In this document: in pieces, positions 33,299 to 42,814 of the stretch
How the letters are laid out: each line of letters starts with the position of its first letter
Numbering within the stretch: the first letter of the stretch is position 1
Assembly: GCA_947494995.1 (NCBI GenBank)
Contig: CANLWY010000008.1
Location: forward strand, 62,001 to 126,000
DNA: 64,000 bases
Origin: an uncultured Campylobacterales bacterium
Lineage (GTDB): Bacteria; Campylobacterota; Campylobacteria; Campylobacterales; Arcobacteraceae
Direction of reading: 5' to 3'
Notes under the pieces: model-generated
Told to the model about the DNA's origin: nothing
Seen by the model: the letters and a program-made list of their open reading frames with translations, nothing else
Databases searched by the model: none
Position numbers and translations under genes: made by a program

Positions 33299-34012
33299 GA
33301 GGTTTCCAATAATCAACGACCAACCATCAATTACAATAAAAAAGATGATTTTAATAGGCAAGGAAATCATTACAGGTGGGAGCATCATCATACCTAAAGA
33401 CATCAAAATAGAAGCTACAATAATATCAATCACTAAAAATGGTAAAAATATTAAAAAGCCTATTTCAAAGGCTGTTTTTAGTTCACTTACTATAAATGCA
33501 GGCATTAATAAAGTTAAAGGAACATCATCAATATTTTTTGGATTCTCTTCTTTTTTGATTCTATAAAATAGAGCTAAATCTTTTTCTCTTGTATTTTTAA
33601 TCATAAACTCTTTGAAGGGTTTAACTCCTCTTTCAAAGGCTACCTCATAAGAGATTTTTTCATCCATATAAGGTTTTACTCCCACTTCCCATGATTTTTT
33701 TGCATAAGGTTCCATAATAAAAATTGTAAGAATTAAACATAATGAAATTATTATCTGGTTTGGTGGAGTTTGTTGAAGTCCAAGTGCTTGTCTTAGAAGT
33801 GAAAATACGATAAGTAGTCTTGTAAAACTTGTAACCATTAAAAGTAAACTAGGTGCAAGTACTAATAGTGCTAAAATTATTGCTATATTAATAGTTTTTA
33901 CAAACTGTGCAGGTTCCTCTAATGCTGCAACTGATAGATTAATAACTGGGGGTGCTGCCTCTTGGGCAAATAAAGAAATAGAAAATATAAGTAAACTAAT
34001 CAGAAGTTTCAA
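33281..34012 (-). CDS. fliP: Flagellar export gate protein FliP
   Basis: FliP (243 residues) is an inner-membrane core protein of the flagellar type III export gate. It has a signal-like N-terminus, and the family blocks TRLLIVFSLLRQALGLQQTPPNQIIISL near residue 67 and LMPAFIVSELKTAFEIGFLIFLPFLVIDIIV near residue 168, followed by GMMMLPPVMISLPIKI. The start is a TTG at 34012 with AGGGA six bases upstream. It stands alone, separated from the following wall genes, which is normal for scattered flagellar genes in Campylobacterota. Confidence 0.95.
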   Translation of the reverse strand: MKLLISLLIFSISLFAQEAAPPVINLSVAALEEPAQFVKTINIAIILALLVLAPSLLLMVTSFTRLLIVFSLLRQALGLQQTPPNQIIISLCLILTIFIMEPYAKKSWEVGVKPYMDEKISYEVAFERGVKPFKEFMIKNTREKDLALFYRIKKEENPKNIDDVPLTLLMPAFIVSELKTAFEIGFLIFLPFLVIDIIVASILMSLGMMMLPPVMISLPIKIIFFIVIDGWSLIIGNLAQSFK

Positions 34013-34078
34013 TCAAAATCCCTAAAGTAATATAAATAAGAGAGCATAATATCCAAAATATAATTAAGGTGCTATGAG

Positions 34079-35854
34079 TTATTTATTTTTTATATAACCT
34101 TTTTCTTGAAGTTTATTAAAGATTTTTGCTACTATTTCTCCTGCTGCACTACCACCATGACCTCCGTGTTCTACTAAAACAGTAACTACATACTGAGGAT
34201 TTTTATATGGACCATAAGTTGTAAGCCATGCATGTGATCTATGATAATATTCTAATTCACTCTCTTTCATTCTAACTTTTTCTTCTTGAGGAATAGTTAC
34301 AACTTGTGCTGTACCTGTTTTTCCAGCAATTATTATATTAGAATTTTTAACATGTCTTGTAGCAGTTCCTTTTTTATGATTTGTAACATCGTACATACCT
34401 TGTCTCATGATTTTCATATGGTTTATGTTAAAAGGTATTTCTTTAGGTTTCTCATAATTATCTTTAGCAAAATGAGGCTTTGGAAGCTTCCCTGAAGCTA
34501 AAAAGGCTGTATATCTTGCCATTTGCATTGGTGTAACTAACATATATCCTTGTCCAATAGAGGCATTAATTGTATCACCTATATACCATGGTTGTTTATA
34601 TTTATCTTTTTTCCATAGTTTATTAGGGTTTGTTGCGTAGAATTCATTTGGAAGTTCAACTCCTGTTTCTACTCCTACACCATATTTTTCAAGAGTTTTT
34701 GAAATCTTATTAATACCAACTTCAAGACTTCCTTTATAGAAAAAGTCATCACAACTCTCTCTAATAGCTTTTCTAAAACCTGTTCTACCATGCCCTGAAC
34801 CTTTCCAGCATCTAAAGTTTCTTCTACCAATTTTAATAGAGCCACTACAGAAAACCTCAAAGTCTGGTTTTATTCCATTTTCTAGAAAGGATAAAGCAAT
34901 TCCCATTTTTATAATAGAGCCAGGTGGATACTTTCCATTTACAAGCTTATTAGTAAAAGGATGATTAAAATCTTTTCTTAGCTTGTCCCACTCTTTTGTT
35001 GAGATACCTTCTACAAAGATATTGTTATCGTACTCAGGATATGATCCTGCTGCTAAAAGTTCACCATTGTTAGAGTCCATTACAATTACAGCACCAGCTT
35101 TACCTTTAAAAATCTCTTGTATATATTTTTGAAGTTTTATATCTATAGAAATATTTAAATCATTGTTTATTGAAGGCTCTTTCTCATCTAATACTTCAAT
35201 CTCTTTATTTAGTGCATTTACTTTGATACTTTTTACACCAAGTTTACCTTGAAGCTTATCATTATAGAACTTTTCTAAACCATTTTTCCCTGTAATTCCA
35301 CTATATTTTGAAAATTCGTTGTTTTTAATATCTCTCTTTGAAGCTTTCCCTACATAGCCGATTATATGTGAACCATTCATTCCATGGGGATATATTCTTT
35401 TTACTTCTGATTCAATTTTTATACTATCATGGGAGTTAAAAAGAGTATATCTATCAAAAAAATCGTCATATGGTATAAAATCAACAATCTTTACAAAATC
35501 ATGTTTATAATTGGAATCATTTTTTTTGTATCTTTTGTACAAGTCCTCTTTTTTATATTTTGGAAAATGTTTATTAATTAAAGTTATGATTTCTTCTAAA
35601 GTATGTTTTTTCTTATATGAACGTAAGTGTGGTTGTATATTAATAGAAAAACCTAATCTATTCATAGCTAAAGCTTCACCATTTCTATCCCTAATAATTC
35701 CTCTATTAGGTACTTTATATATTTTTTTTATATAGTTTCTTTTTGATAATTCTTCATAATAAGTATTTGATTTAATACTAAGGAAGTATACCCTTGAAAG
35801 AAGAGTTAATAAAACAATAAAGATAAAAATAAGTATTAGGTTTAGCCTTGTCAA
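34079..35854 (-). CDS. mrdA: Penicillin-binding protein 2 (rod-shape transpeptidase)
   Basis: A 591-residue class B penicillin-binding protein for elongation-phase wall synthesis. It has one N-terminal membrane anchor (about 4-24), the pedestal domain with PNRGIIRDRNGEALAMNR, and a transpeptidase domain with the catalytic Ser in PPGSIIKMG near residue 313, a second motif in ESCDDFF, and KTGTAQ near residue 515. The start is a TTG at 35854 that overlaps the stop of the MreD-like gene, with GGAG upstream. Gene order matches other Campylobacterota, where a small membrane protein precedes PBP2. Confidence 0.92.
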   Translation of the reverse strand: MTRLNLILIFIFIVLLTLLSRVYFLSIKSNTYYEELSKRNYIKKIYKVPNRGIIRDRNGEALAMNRLGFSINIQPHLRSYKKKHTLEEIITLINKHFPKYKKEDLYKRYKKNDSNYKHDFVKIVDFIPYDDFFDRYTLFNSHDSIKIESEVKRIYPHGMNGSHIIGYVGKASKRDIKNNEFSKYSGITGKNGLEKFYNDKLQGKLGVKSIKVNALNKEIEVLDEKEPSINNDLNISIDIKLQKYIQEIFKGKAGAVIVMDSNNGELLAAGSYPEYDNNIFVEGISTKEWDKLRKDFNHPFTNKLVNGKYPPGSIIKMGIALSFLENGIKPDFEVFCSGSIKIGRRNFRCWKGSGHGRTGFRKAIRESCDDFFYKGSLEVGINKISKTLEKYGVGVETGVELPNEFYATNPNKLWKKDKYKQPWYIGDTINASIGQGYMLVTPMQMARYTAFLASGKLPKPHFAKDNYEKPKEIPFNINHMKIMRQGMYDVTNHKKGTATRHVKNSNIIIAGKTGTAQVVTIPQEEKVRMKESELEYYHRSHAWLTTYGPYKNPQYVVTVLVEHGGHGGSAAGEIVAKIFNKLQEKGYIKNK

Positions 35855-36291
35855 ATGAATACTCCAAAAATTATAAAATCAATAATTAAGTTTATCAAAA
35901 CAATATAGTTTAATTGTGCAGTTATTTCATTGTTTATAATCCAAATAAAATATAATCCTATATAAAATACTGTTATGTAAATATATGGATTTAATGTATT
36001 AAAAGATAAGACTCTTTTAATTTGTGGAGCAATAAAGACATAAACAAATATTGCAAGAAGCGTTATTGAAAAGGCTTTAAAGCCATTATTTAACTCTATA
36101 AATAGAAATGAGATAATTACAAGAGTTAAAGAGTAATAGTATCTTTTTCTTAGACATACAAAAAATGCCATGAATAATATACCTGCTAAAAGTATTGGAA
36201 AAAAATTGACAGAAGAGACTATATTAATTAATACTGTAAAGGTACAGAGTATTATTATAAAAAGTGGATTATCAAGATTGTTGATTTTCAT
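35851..36291 (-). CDS. Small polytopic membrane protein, MreD-like
   Basis: A 146-residue protein with about five hydrophobic segments and little else. It overlaps the PBP2 gene by four bases, and MreD, a rod-shape membrane protein, commonly precedes PBP2 in bacteria. Length and topology fit MreD, but I see no diagnostic motif, so the name is only a contextual proposal. Its start ATG at 36291 is about 60 bases downstream of the flagellar pair on the same strand. Confidence 0.55.
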   Translation of the reverse strand: MKINNLDNPLFIIILCTFTVLINIVSSVNFFPILLAGILFMAFFVCLRKRYYYSLTLVIISFLFIELNNGFKAFSITLLAIFVYVFIAPQIKRVLSFNTLNPYIYITVFYIGLYFIWIINNEITAQLNYIVLINLIIDFIIFGVFI

Positions 36292-36350
36292 ATATTGATT
36301 AATTCTTTGTCTTTTTTGTGGATTCTACTATAAAAGAACTTACATTATTA

Positions 36351-36650
36351 TCAATTATTTTGTTCTTCAAGTTCTCTTTTTTTTCTTTCTATAGTAGTTA
36401 AGTCATAGATAAAAGAGAAAATTTCAGACACAGCTTTGTACATACTTGATGGAATCTCTTTTTCTATATCAATAGCAGATAAAAGTTCTACTAAATCTTC
36501 ATCTTTTTTTATTGGTATTTCATTGTCCTGAGCAATTTTAACAATATTTTTTGCAATTGCTCCTTCTCCTTTTGCAAGGACTTTTGGTGCATGATCTTTA
36601 TCAATGTCATAACCTAATGCAACTGCTTTTTTTATTTCACTTTTTTTCAT
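36351..36650 (-). CDS. flhX: FlhB C-terminal-domain homologue (FlhX/YlqH type)
   Basis: A 99-residue protein equivalent to the small cytoplasmic C-terminal piece of the flagellar export switch FlhB, without the membrane domain. AVALGYDIDKDHAPKVLAKGEG and DLVELLSAIDIEKEIPSSMYKAVSEIFSFIYDL match the FlhB-CC region; the autocleavage NPTH motif is absent. In Helicobacter the equivalent is named FlhX and can replace the FlhB fragment. It abuts the FliK-like gene with no gap, a partnership that mirrors FliK and FlhB in hook-length control. Confidence 0.8.
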   Translation of the reverse strand: MKKSEIKKAVALGYDIDKDHAPKVLAKGEGAIAKNIVKIAQDNEIPIKKDEDLVELLSAIDIEKEIPSSMYKAVSEIFSFIYDLTTIERKKRELEEQNN

Positions 36651-39182
36651 TTATACTCTTATATCCACTCCAAAACCAAAATCTTGATTTTGTTTATAAA
36701 TATTTGCTTGTTTTTTTTCTTTTTTCTCTTCTTCTTGTTTTAAATCGATAATATTAATACTTACAGGAATTAATTCTACGGTGTTTAAGGCTTGTTTTAA
36801 CTTCGTAGAGTTTTCTCTAATTGATTGTTTAAAACTCTCTTTTGAGGCATAAATTGTTAAGTCAAGTTTATTTTTATCATAAAGAGCAAGTAAAAGTTGT
36901 GTTTGCCCAAACTCTTTTAAAGAGAGGTTGATTTCACAATAAAATTTATCTTCATCAACTTTTTTCATAGCAATTGAACCTTCGTCTAACATATCCCAAA
37001 TAAAAGGGATATACACATTGTTGCTATTTGATACAATAGATAATAGCTGATGATATTCAACTTGTGTAATCATTTTATCAATTAGTTTTAATGTATCTTG
37101 TGAAGAAGTATCAGGTTTATTTACTAGTTCACTTTGCATTTGTAGTAAAACAGCTTTCATATCATTTTGTAGAGGGTTCTGAAAAAGTTGTTTATCTGTC
37201 ATTATACTTGGATTTTGAATTACATTACTTAATATACTCTCTAGTTTTTCAACACTTTTAATAATATTTTGTTGAAGGTTTGAACTGTTATTGTTTGATG
37301 ATAATTGTATAATATTCTCTTTTAGATTTAGAATTAAGTTGTTAATATTTGATGAAAAATTACTTTGAAAGCTATTTAAAGAAGAACTACTGCTTAAAAG
37401 AGTTTGTTGAAAGCTCTTCATTTCAAGGGGTATTTCAATTTTAGTAAAAAGATTTTGTAAGTTTAAGAGTCTATCTATTATCTGATTTATTCCTTTTGTA
37501 TCTATATTTTGTATAAATGAAAGCTCGGTTTTTAAACTACTTAGTGTTTGTTGTATATCTTTTGTTACTTGTTGTTTCTCTACAGAGATATTTTGATTTT
37601 GAAGAAGTTTTGTTTCTAAGCTTGAAATATTTTCGTTTTGATTTTTAAGATTACTAACTAGTGAAGCTATATTTGAACTTTGATTAGAAGCTGTTTTTAG
37701 ATCTATTAAATTTGTTAATTGGTTTAATAAAGCTTTTGGTTCTATTAAAGAATTGTTTTTTGAAAATAGATCATTTGATTGAAGTATAGTATCTATTTGT
37801 TTTACAATATTTTGGCTGTTTGGAATATTTTGATTATTTAAAAGTTCACTTTTTAATTGAGTTAATGTTTCAATTGCTTTTGTATTTATAGTCTGTTTTG
37901 CTTGTAAAAGTTCATTATTTAGTTGATTTGTTTGTCCTTGTTGTGTTGTAAGAGTATTTATTTGAGTATTTGTTTGTGTATTTTGAATAAAGCTAGAACT
38001 TAATTGTGTAATTGCTTCATTTTGACTTTTTATATTTGTAAGTAGATTTGAAATAGGGCTATTTTGAAAATTGTTATTTTTTAGTTCAGGGATGTTTGTT
38101 AATTGAGCTAAAAGAGTTTTTACTTGTATTAAGTTTTCAGGTTTTAATAAAAGATCTTTATTTTGTATTAAAGTATCAATTTGTTTTATTATATTTTGTG
38201 TATTTGGAATATTCTTATTAGCTTGTATCTCAACTTTTAGTTGATTGATATTATCAAATAGACTTGTAACTACCTTTTGTAGAGCTTCTTGCGTATTTTG
38301 TATAGAAGTTTGTTGTTGTGCAGCTACTTGATTCCCTTGTTGATTTGGTACTGCTTGATTTCCTTGTAAGTTTTGTACTTGAGTTATATTTCCTTGTGGG
38401 GAACTGTTTTGTACAGGTGAAGAGATACTATTACTAATTTTTGATTCTATTAATTGTGCTTGGCTTGAGATGTTTTTTAATGAGTTCGTCAAGGTTGTAA
38501 GACTTGCTAATTGCTTATCCCCTATATTTTTTGATAAGTTTTGAAGTTGGGAAACAAGATTTTTTAAGTCATTATTATTTTGGGATTGTAAAATAGAGGT
38601 TTGATTTTGTGTTGAAATATTATTACCAACAGCTTTTGTATTATTTTGTAAAATTTTATCAATTAGAGTTTCAACTTTTTTTGCATCTAAACTTGGGATA
38701 TCTTTTAAAACAGTTTTTATTTGATTTAAAATAGTCTCTAACTCTTTTGGAAGAGTAGTTGATGTTTTTAACTGTTCTAAAGCCTTTGACTCTAAAAAAA
38801 CTCCAGATTTGGACATCAAGTCTTTTAGTCCTTTATCATCAAGGGTACTAATATCTTTTAAAAAACTTTGCAATAGAGGTTTATATTTTGACAAGTTTTC
38901 ATCAGCCTGAATTTGAGTAAGGAGTGTTGATATTGATTTTGGGAAGCTCCCCAACTCTTTAAACATATTTGAGTTTTTTAGGATATTTTCAATTGTTGTG
39001 TTATTTTTATCTGCAGTTTTTAAATCTGTAAAAAGATTACTTAAAATATCTTTTACTGAAGTTGTACCTTTCTTTAAACTCTCTAAAGTCTGCGCGTCTG
39101 CATTTTTTAGTGCATCCTTTAAAACCTTGTTATCATTGGGCAATAAAATATTTAAAAGATTGTTATTGTTTGAGACTAACAT
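36651..39182 (-). CDS. Long Q/N-rich FliK-like hook-length control protein
   Basis: An 843-residue protein, highly rich in N, Q, S and L. The C-terminal region (about 720-815, IPFIWDMLDEGSIAMKKVDE to TVELIPVSINI) has the form of the FliK/YlqG substrate-switch domain. The rest contains diverging repeats, most obviously three units starting at about residues 315, 443 and 550 (for example IPNTQNIIKQIDTLIQNKDL and IPNSQNIVKQIDTILQSNDL), and a linker rich in QGNQ near 262-295. No signal peptide is seen. The FlhX gene follows with no gap. A molecular-ruler role is likely from family and context; it could be the main FliK or a second FliK-like protein. Confidence 0.65.
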   Translation of the reverse strand: MLVSNNNNLLNILLPNDNKVLKDALKNADAQTLESLKKGTTSVKDILSNLFTDLKTADKNNTTIENILKNSNMFKELGSFPKSISTLLTQIQADENLSKYKPLLQSFLKDISTLDDKGLKDLMSKSGVFLESKALEQLKTSTTLPKELETILNQIKTVLKDIPSLDAKKVETLIDKILQNNTKAVGNNISTQNQTSILQSQNNNDLKNLVSQLQNLSKNIGDKQLASLTTLTNSLKNISSQAQLIESKISNSISSPVQNSSPQGNITQVQNLQGNQAVPNQQGNQVAAQQQTSIQNTQEALQKVVTSLFDNINQLKVEIQANKNIPNTQNIIKQIDTLIQNKDLLLKPENLIQVKTLLAQLTNIPELKNNNFQNSPISNLLTNIKSQNEAITQLSSSFIQNTQTNTQINTLTTQQGQTNQLNNELLQAKQTINTKAIETLTQLKSELLNNQNIPNSQNIVKQIDTILQSNDLFSKNNSLIEPKALLNQLTNLIDLKTASNQSSNIASLVSNLKNQNENISSLETKLLQNQNISVEKQQVTKDIQQTLSSLKTELSFIQNIDTKGINQIIDRLLNLQNLFTKIEIPLEMKSFQQTLLSSSSSLNSFQSNFSSNINNLILNLKENIIQLSSNNNSSNLQQNIIKSVEKLESILSNVIQNPSIMTDKQLFQNPLQNDMKAVLLQMQSELVNKPDTSSQDTLKLIDKMITQVEYHQLLSIVSNSNNVYIPFIWDMLDEGSIAMKKVDEDKFYCEINLSLKEFGQTQLLLALYDKNKLDLTIYASKESFKQSIRENSTKLKQALNTVELIPVSINIIDLKQEEEKKEKKQANIYKQNQDFGFGVDIRV

Positions 39183-39217
39183 AAATTAAAGTATATCATA
39201 AATATGTAAATTATTAA

Positions 39218-39246
39218 TTGACATCAAATGTGATTTTCAGTAAAAT
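39218..39246 (+). promoter_or_regulatory. Sigma-70 promoter of fliW
   Basis: TTGACA at 39218-39223, a 17-base spacer and TAAAAT at 39241-39246, about 24 bases before the fliW ATG. The -35 is perfect, which is rare in this AT-rich window. AGGAAG follows as ribosome binding site. No sigma-28 or sigma-54 motif was seen, so fliW seems constitutively expressed. Confidence 0.65.
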
Positions 39247-39269
39247 TTTTCACTCAACAAAGGAAGTGG

Positions 39270-39644
39270 ATGAAATTTGAAGTAGTTATACCAATTGATG
39301 GTTGCGAAAATGAAACAGAATTTGAATTATCAGCATTAGATGACTTTTTCTCAGTTATTAGAGGTGTAGAAACTGGTGTTACTCTAAGACTTATGAGTTT
39401 TGGAGCTTTAAAATCACTTGCTTTTGAATTACCTGATGATTTTAAAGAGAAACTTGAAATAGATAGTATTGCAGATATTTCAATTTTCTATATTTTTGTA
39501 CTTCAAGCACATGTTTCAGACTCATCTATGAATATATTTTCTCCAATTATTATAAACAATAAATCTCACAAAATGGGACAAATTCATTTAAACCTTGAAG
39601 AGTTAGGACTTGAGAGTCTTAATGATATTCTTCCTGGAGTTTAG
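39270..39644 (+). CDS. fliW: Flagellar assembly factor FliW
   Basis: FliW (124 residues) binds flagellin and antagonises the RNA-binding regulator CsrA, linking flagellin level to its translation. The sequence carries the family layout: an N-terminal strand MKFEVVIPI, the segment SALDDFFSVIRG, SIADISIFYIFVLQAH and FSPIIINNKSHKMGQIHL. No csrA or flagellin gene is in the window. It is divergent from the FliK-like gene and has its own sigma-70 promoter. Overall identification is good but the family is small and variable. Confidence 0.85.
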   Translation: MKFEVVIPIDGCENETEFELSALDDFFSVIRGVETGVTLRLMSFGALKSLAFELPDDFKEKLEIDSIADISIFYIFVLQAHVSDSSMNIFSPIIINNKSHKMGQIHLNLEELGLESLNDILPGV

Positions 39645-39661
39645 AACATTATAAAAACTTT

Positions 39662-39670
39662 TGATATAAT
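39662..39670 (+). promoter_or_regulatory. Extended -10 promoter of the ArsC-like gene
   Basis: TGATATAAT, a full extended -10, lies about 31 bases upstream of the ATG at 39702. No -35 is evident. It also would drive the following small gene and recD2, which are nearly contiguous. Confidence 0.5.
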
Positions 39671-39701
39671 CACGAAAATTTAGTATTACAGAGGTATTTT
39701 T

Positions 39702-40049
39702 ATGAATGATATAATTATTTGGCATAATCCTAGATGCTCTAAATCAAGAAATGCATTATCATATTTAGAAGAAAAAGGTATTTCCCCTAAAGTTATAAAA
39801 TATATGGATGAAACACCAAGTATTGATGAAATTAAAGAAGTTTTAACTCTTTTAAATATTAATGTAAGAGATTGGATGAGAACAAAAGAAGTAGTTTATA
39901 AGGAATTAAACTTAAAAGATGTAGAAAATGAAGATGAGCTAATAAAAGCAATGTCAGAAAATCCAAAATTAATAGAAAGACCAGTAGTAATAAATACGAA
40001 TAAAGCTGTTATTGCTAGACCTTTAGAAAATATAGATAAGATTTTATAA
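39702..40049 (+). CDS. ArsC-family reductase (Spx/arsenate-reductase fold)
   Basis: A 115-residue thioredoxin-fold protein of the ArsC/YffB/Spx family. The single-cysteine active site IIWHNPRCSKSRNAL at residues 4-18 matches glutaredoxin-dependent arsenate reductases, as do MRTKEVVYKELNL and the C-terminal ERPVVINTNKAVIARP (with the conserved RP). No arsenic resistance genes accompany it, so arsenate as substrate is only a family-based guess. It is followed two bases later by a small unknown gene. Confidence 0.8.
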   Translation: MNDIIIWHNPRCSKSRNALSYLEEKGISPKVIKYMDETPSIDEIKEVLTLLNINVRDWMRTKEVVYKELNLKDVENEDELIKAMSENPKLIERPVVINTNKAVIARPLENIDKIL

Positions 40050-40051
40050 AT

Positions 40052-40414
40052 ATGCCAGAGATTCATGAAAAGCAGTTAAGGATTCGATATATAAGAGTAT
40101 TAGAGAAGTTTTTTACAAGAACTATATCTTTACTAAAGCTTGAAAACTTTAATCCAGAGCTTTTTAAAGAAAGAACTCTTAAAAACTATGAAGATATAAA
40201 AAGAGTTAAGGCAGTTGATCTAAATTCAAAATATTTGACAGACTTAATTGCTTTTATAAATAAGACTCTTTCATATTTAGAGAATCATAGTGAAGATTTT
40301 GAGGATGAAAGGTCGACTCTATTAAAAGATGCAAACACTCTTCAAAAAGAGAAAAACAGAAATACTTATAAAAAAGACAAACACAAAAAATCAAAATTTA
40401 ATGATGGTTATTAA
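40052..40414 (+). CDS. Small basic protein of unknown function
   Basis: A 120-residue lysine-rich protein predicted to be mostly helical. I do not recognise a family. The C-terminal quarter (KEKNRNTYKKDKHKKSKFND) is very basic and probably disordered, suggesting nucleic-acid contact, but that is only inference. It starts two bases after the ArsC-like gene and its stop overlaps the recD2 start by one base, so it is translated together with the helicase. Confidence 0.65.
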   Translation: MPEIHEKQLRIRYIRVLEKFFTRTISLLKLENFNPELFKERTLKNYEDIKRVKAVDLNSKYLTDLIAFINKTLSYLENHSEDFEDERSTLLKDANTLQKEKNRNTYKKDKHKKSKFNDGY

Positions 40415-42723
40415 TGGCTGTTAATAAACAAGAAGAGACTCAAGAAGAAAAACTTTTTAATCTTAGTGGAGTTTTGAAAAAAGTTCTATATAAGAATGAT
40501 GAAACCAAGTATATAATCGCAGTATTAGAAAACAATCAAAAAATATGTGGTACTTACTTTGATACTGATATTGATAAGATGGTTGGGGAAGAGATCCTTT
40601 TAAGAGGAGATTGGACAACCCATAAAAAATATGGAGTTCAATTTGAATTTCAGACTTTAGAGTTAAAAGAAGCAGAGATGTTTTTCTTTTTAACAAAAAT
40701 TGTAAAAGGAATTGGTAAAAAGTTTGCCCATGATTTACTTGAGAAGTATACAGAGGAAGAGTTAGTTGAGATTTTAAATGAAAAACCAAGTGAATTACTT
40801 CAATTTAAAGGTATAAAAGAAAAAAAATTAGAAAAGATAGTCTCTTCATGGCAAAAGTTTAAACACTTAAGAGAACTTGGAACTTTTCTTTCAAAGTTTG
40901 GAGTAACATCAAATTTAATAAACAAAATATATTCTCATTATTCTGAAGTAGATAATTTAATAGATAAAATCAAAAAAAATCCATATATGCTTATAAATAT
41001 AAAAGGAATTGGTTTTAAAAGAGCAGATGAGATTGCAAAATCTTTAGGGATAGATCCTAAAAGTGAGTTTAGAGTAAATGCTTGCATAAACTATACTCTA
41101 AGGGAATTCTGTGATAATAATGGAAATTCCTCTATAGATACTTCTCATTTATATAAACTACTTGATGAAACGCTTCATTTTAAAAATGAAGAGGATTTAT
41201 ATGAAGAAGTAATAACTAAAATGTTAGTTGAAGAAGATATCTTTAAAACAAATGAGTATAGAGTTTCTCCTTCAATGTTATATTTTGCTGAAAGAAGAAT
41301 TTTAGAGTTTTTTCAAAGAAGAGAAGGAGAGTTAAACAAAAAAATAATTGCCTCTTTTGATGAGTATTTAGAAAAAAAAGAGAAATCTCTTGGTTTTCAA
41401 TTAAGTGATGAGCAGAAGAAAGCAGTAGAAATTATAAATGAAGGGAATAAGACTCTTTTTCTAATAGGTTATGCAGGAACAGGTAAGTCAACGTCAAGTA
41501 GGGCGGTTCTTGAACTTCTTGAAGAGATAGTTTCTTATGATGATATTATTACTATTGCCTTAAGTGGTATTGCAAGTCAAAGAATATCTGATACAACAGG
41601 ATATAACAGTTCAACAATACAGTCCCTTTTTGTAAAACATGAAGATAAAGAGTTTTTCCCTCATAAAGTAATACTTTTAGATGAAGCTTCAATGGTAAAC
41701 TCTGTTATGTTTTATAATTTAATAAAAAAGATATCAGATGATACTATATTTATAATTGTTGGGGATGATGGACAGTTACCAGCAATAGGAGCAGGAAATA
41801 TTCTTGGTGATGCAATTAAATTTGAATTAGCACCAATTTGTAAATTAACTAAAATTTATAGACAAAGTGATGACCAAGCTATTGCAGTTATTGCAAATGA
41901 TATAAGGCAAGGTAATGTCCCAGAATATAACGAGGAATATCAGGATTTTAAATTTATAAATGTATCTATTGATAACTATTACGCAGTGAAAAATTCAAGT
42001 TCACAAACAGAATTTTCAAATGTAAGAGCACAAATTAGTGAAAATATTTTAAATACAATTTTAAATATTTCTTCACACTATATTCAACCCTATTATGATT
42101 TCATTAAAGATAAAAACATATCAAAAGCTTTAACTCTTTTTCAAGTTATAACTCCAATGAAAGCTGGTCCTTTAGGAGTTGAGAATATAAATATGCAGAT
42201 GCAGACTCTTTTTAATCATACAAAAGGAAAGGGCTATAAAACAAAACTTTATGAGTATAAAATGACAGATAAGGTTATTCATATAAAAAATGAGAATATG
42301 AAAGCCCAAACTATGCAGATGTATAAAACAGGTTCAAGTGAATTTCTAGAAAAAAGAGTTTTCAATGGGCAATTAGGACTTATAATAAAGCTTGACTTTG
42401 AAGAAAATAGATGTATCGTTTTATATCCAAATGATGATATGGTAGTATTTTATGAGTTTGATGAATTAAGTTCTTTATTATCTTTAGCATATTGTTTAAC
42501 TATTCATAAAACTCAAGGAATGGAGTATGAGAATGCCTTAATTCCTATGACTTTTTCACACTATATAATGCATAATACAAAACTACTTTATACAGCTATA
42601 ACAAGAGCAAAAGAAATGTGTTTTATTGTTGGTGAAGAGGATGCCTTTAAAAGTGCATGTAAAAGAATAGAAACAACAAAGAGAGAATCTGTAATAAATG
42701 ATTTACTCTCAAAAAATACCTAG
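40414..42723 (+). CDS. recD2: RecD2-type DNA helicase
   Basis: A 769-residue superfamily 1B helicase like RecD2. The N-terminal OB-like part (LSGVLKKVLYKNDETKYIIAVLE) and helix-hairpin-helix repeats (GIGKKFAHDLLEKY, NIKGIGFKRADEIAKSLGID) mark RecD2 rather than RecD. Walker A is GYAGTGKST near 352, Walker B is LLDEASMV, and the C-terminal motif is TIHKTQGMEYENALIP, with AITRAK near 730. No recB or recC is near, as expected for RecD2. It probably unwinds DNA 5' to 3' in repair. It overlaps the small upstream gene by one base. Confidence 0.9.
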   Translation: MAVNKQEETQEEKLFNLSGVLKKVLYKNDETKYIIAVLENNQKICGTYFDTDIDKMVGEEILLRGDWTTHKKYGVQFEFQTLELKEAEMFFFLTKIVKGIGKKFAHDLLEKYTEEELVEILNEKPSELLQFKGIKEKKLEKIVSSWQKFKHLRELGTFLSKFGVTSNLINKIYSHYSEVDNLIDKIKKNPYMLINIKGIGFKRADEIAKSLGIDPKSEFRVNACINYTLREFCDNNGNSSIDTSHLYKLLDETLHFKNEEDLYEEVITKMLVEEDIFKTNEYRVSPSMLYFAERRILEFFQRREGELNKKIIASFDEYLEKKEKSLGFQLSDEQKKAVEIINEGNKTLFLIGYAGTGKSTSSRAVLELLEEIVSYDDIITIALSGIASQRISDTTGYNSSTIQSLFVKHEDKEFFPHKVILLDEASMVNSVMFYNLIKKISDDTIFIIVGDDGQLPAIGAGNILGDAIKFELAPICKLTKIYRQSDDQAIAVIANDIRQGNVPEYNEEYQDFKFINVSIDNYYAVKNSSSQTEFSNVRAQISENILNTILNISSHYIQPYYDFIKDKNISKALTLFQVITPMKAGPLGVENINMQMQTLFNHTKGKGYKTKLYEYKMTDKVIHIKNENMKAQTMQMYKTGSSEFLEKRVFNGQLGLIIKLDFEENRCIVLYPNDDMVVFYEFDELSSLLSLAYCLTIHKTQGMEYENALIPMTFSHYIMHNTKLLYTAITRAKEMCFIVGEEDAFKSACKRIETTKRESVINDLLSKNT

Positions 42724-42814
42724 AAAAATATTTTCTAGAAAGAAATACCTTCTTTACCTGTTTGAAAGCATATTTAAAGTAATATATCCAAAAAATTCTA
42801 GAGGATAATATTTT

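Noticed and set aside
36651-39182. Short repeats rich in TTG and TTTG that look like a DNA repeat array or CRISPR
   Set aside because: They are codon-level reflections of N/Q/L-rich protein repeats; there is no constant repeat with unique spacers.
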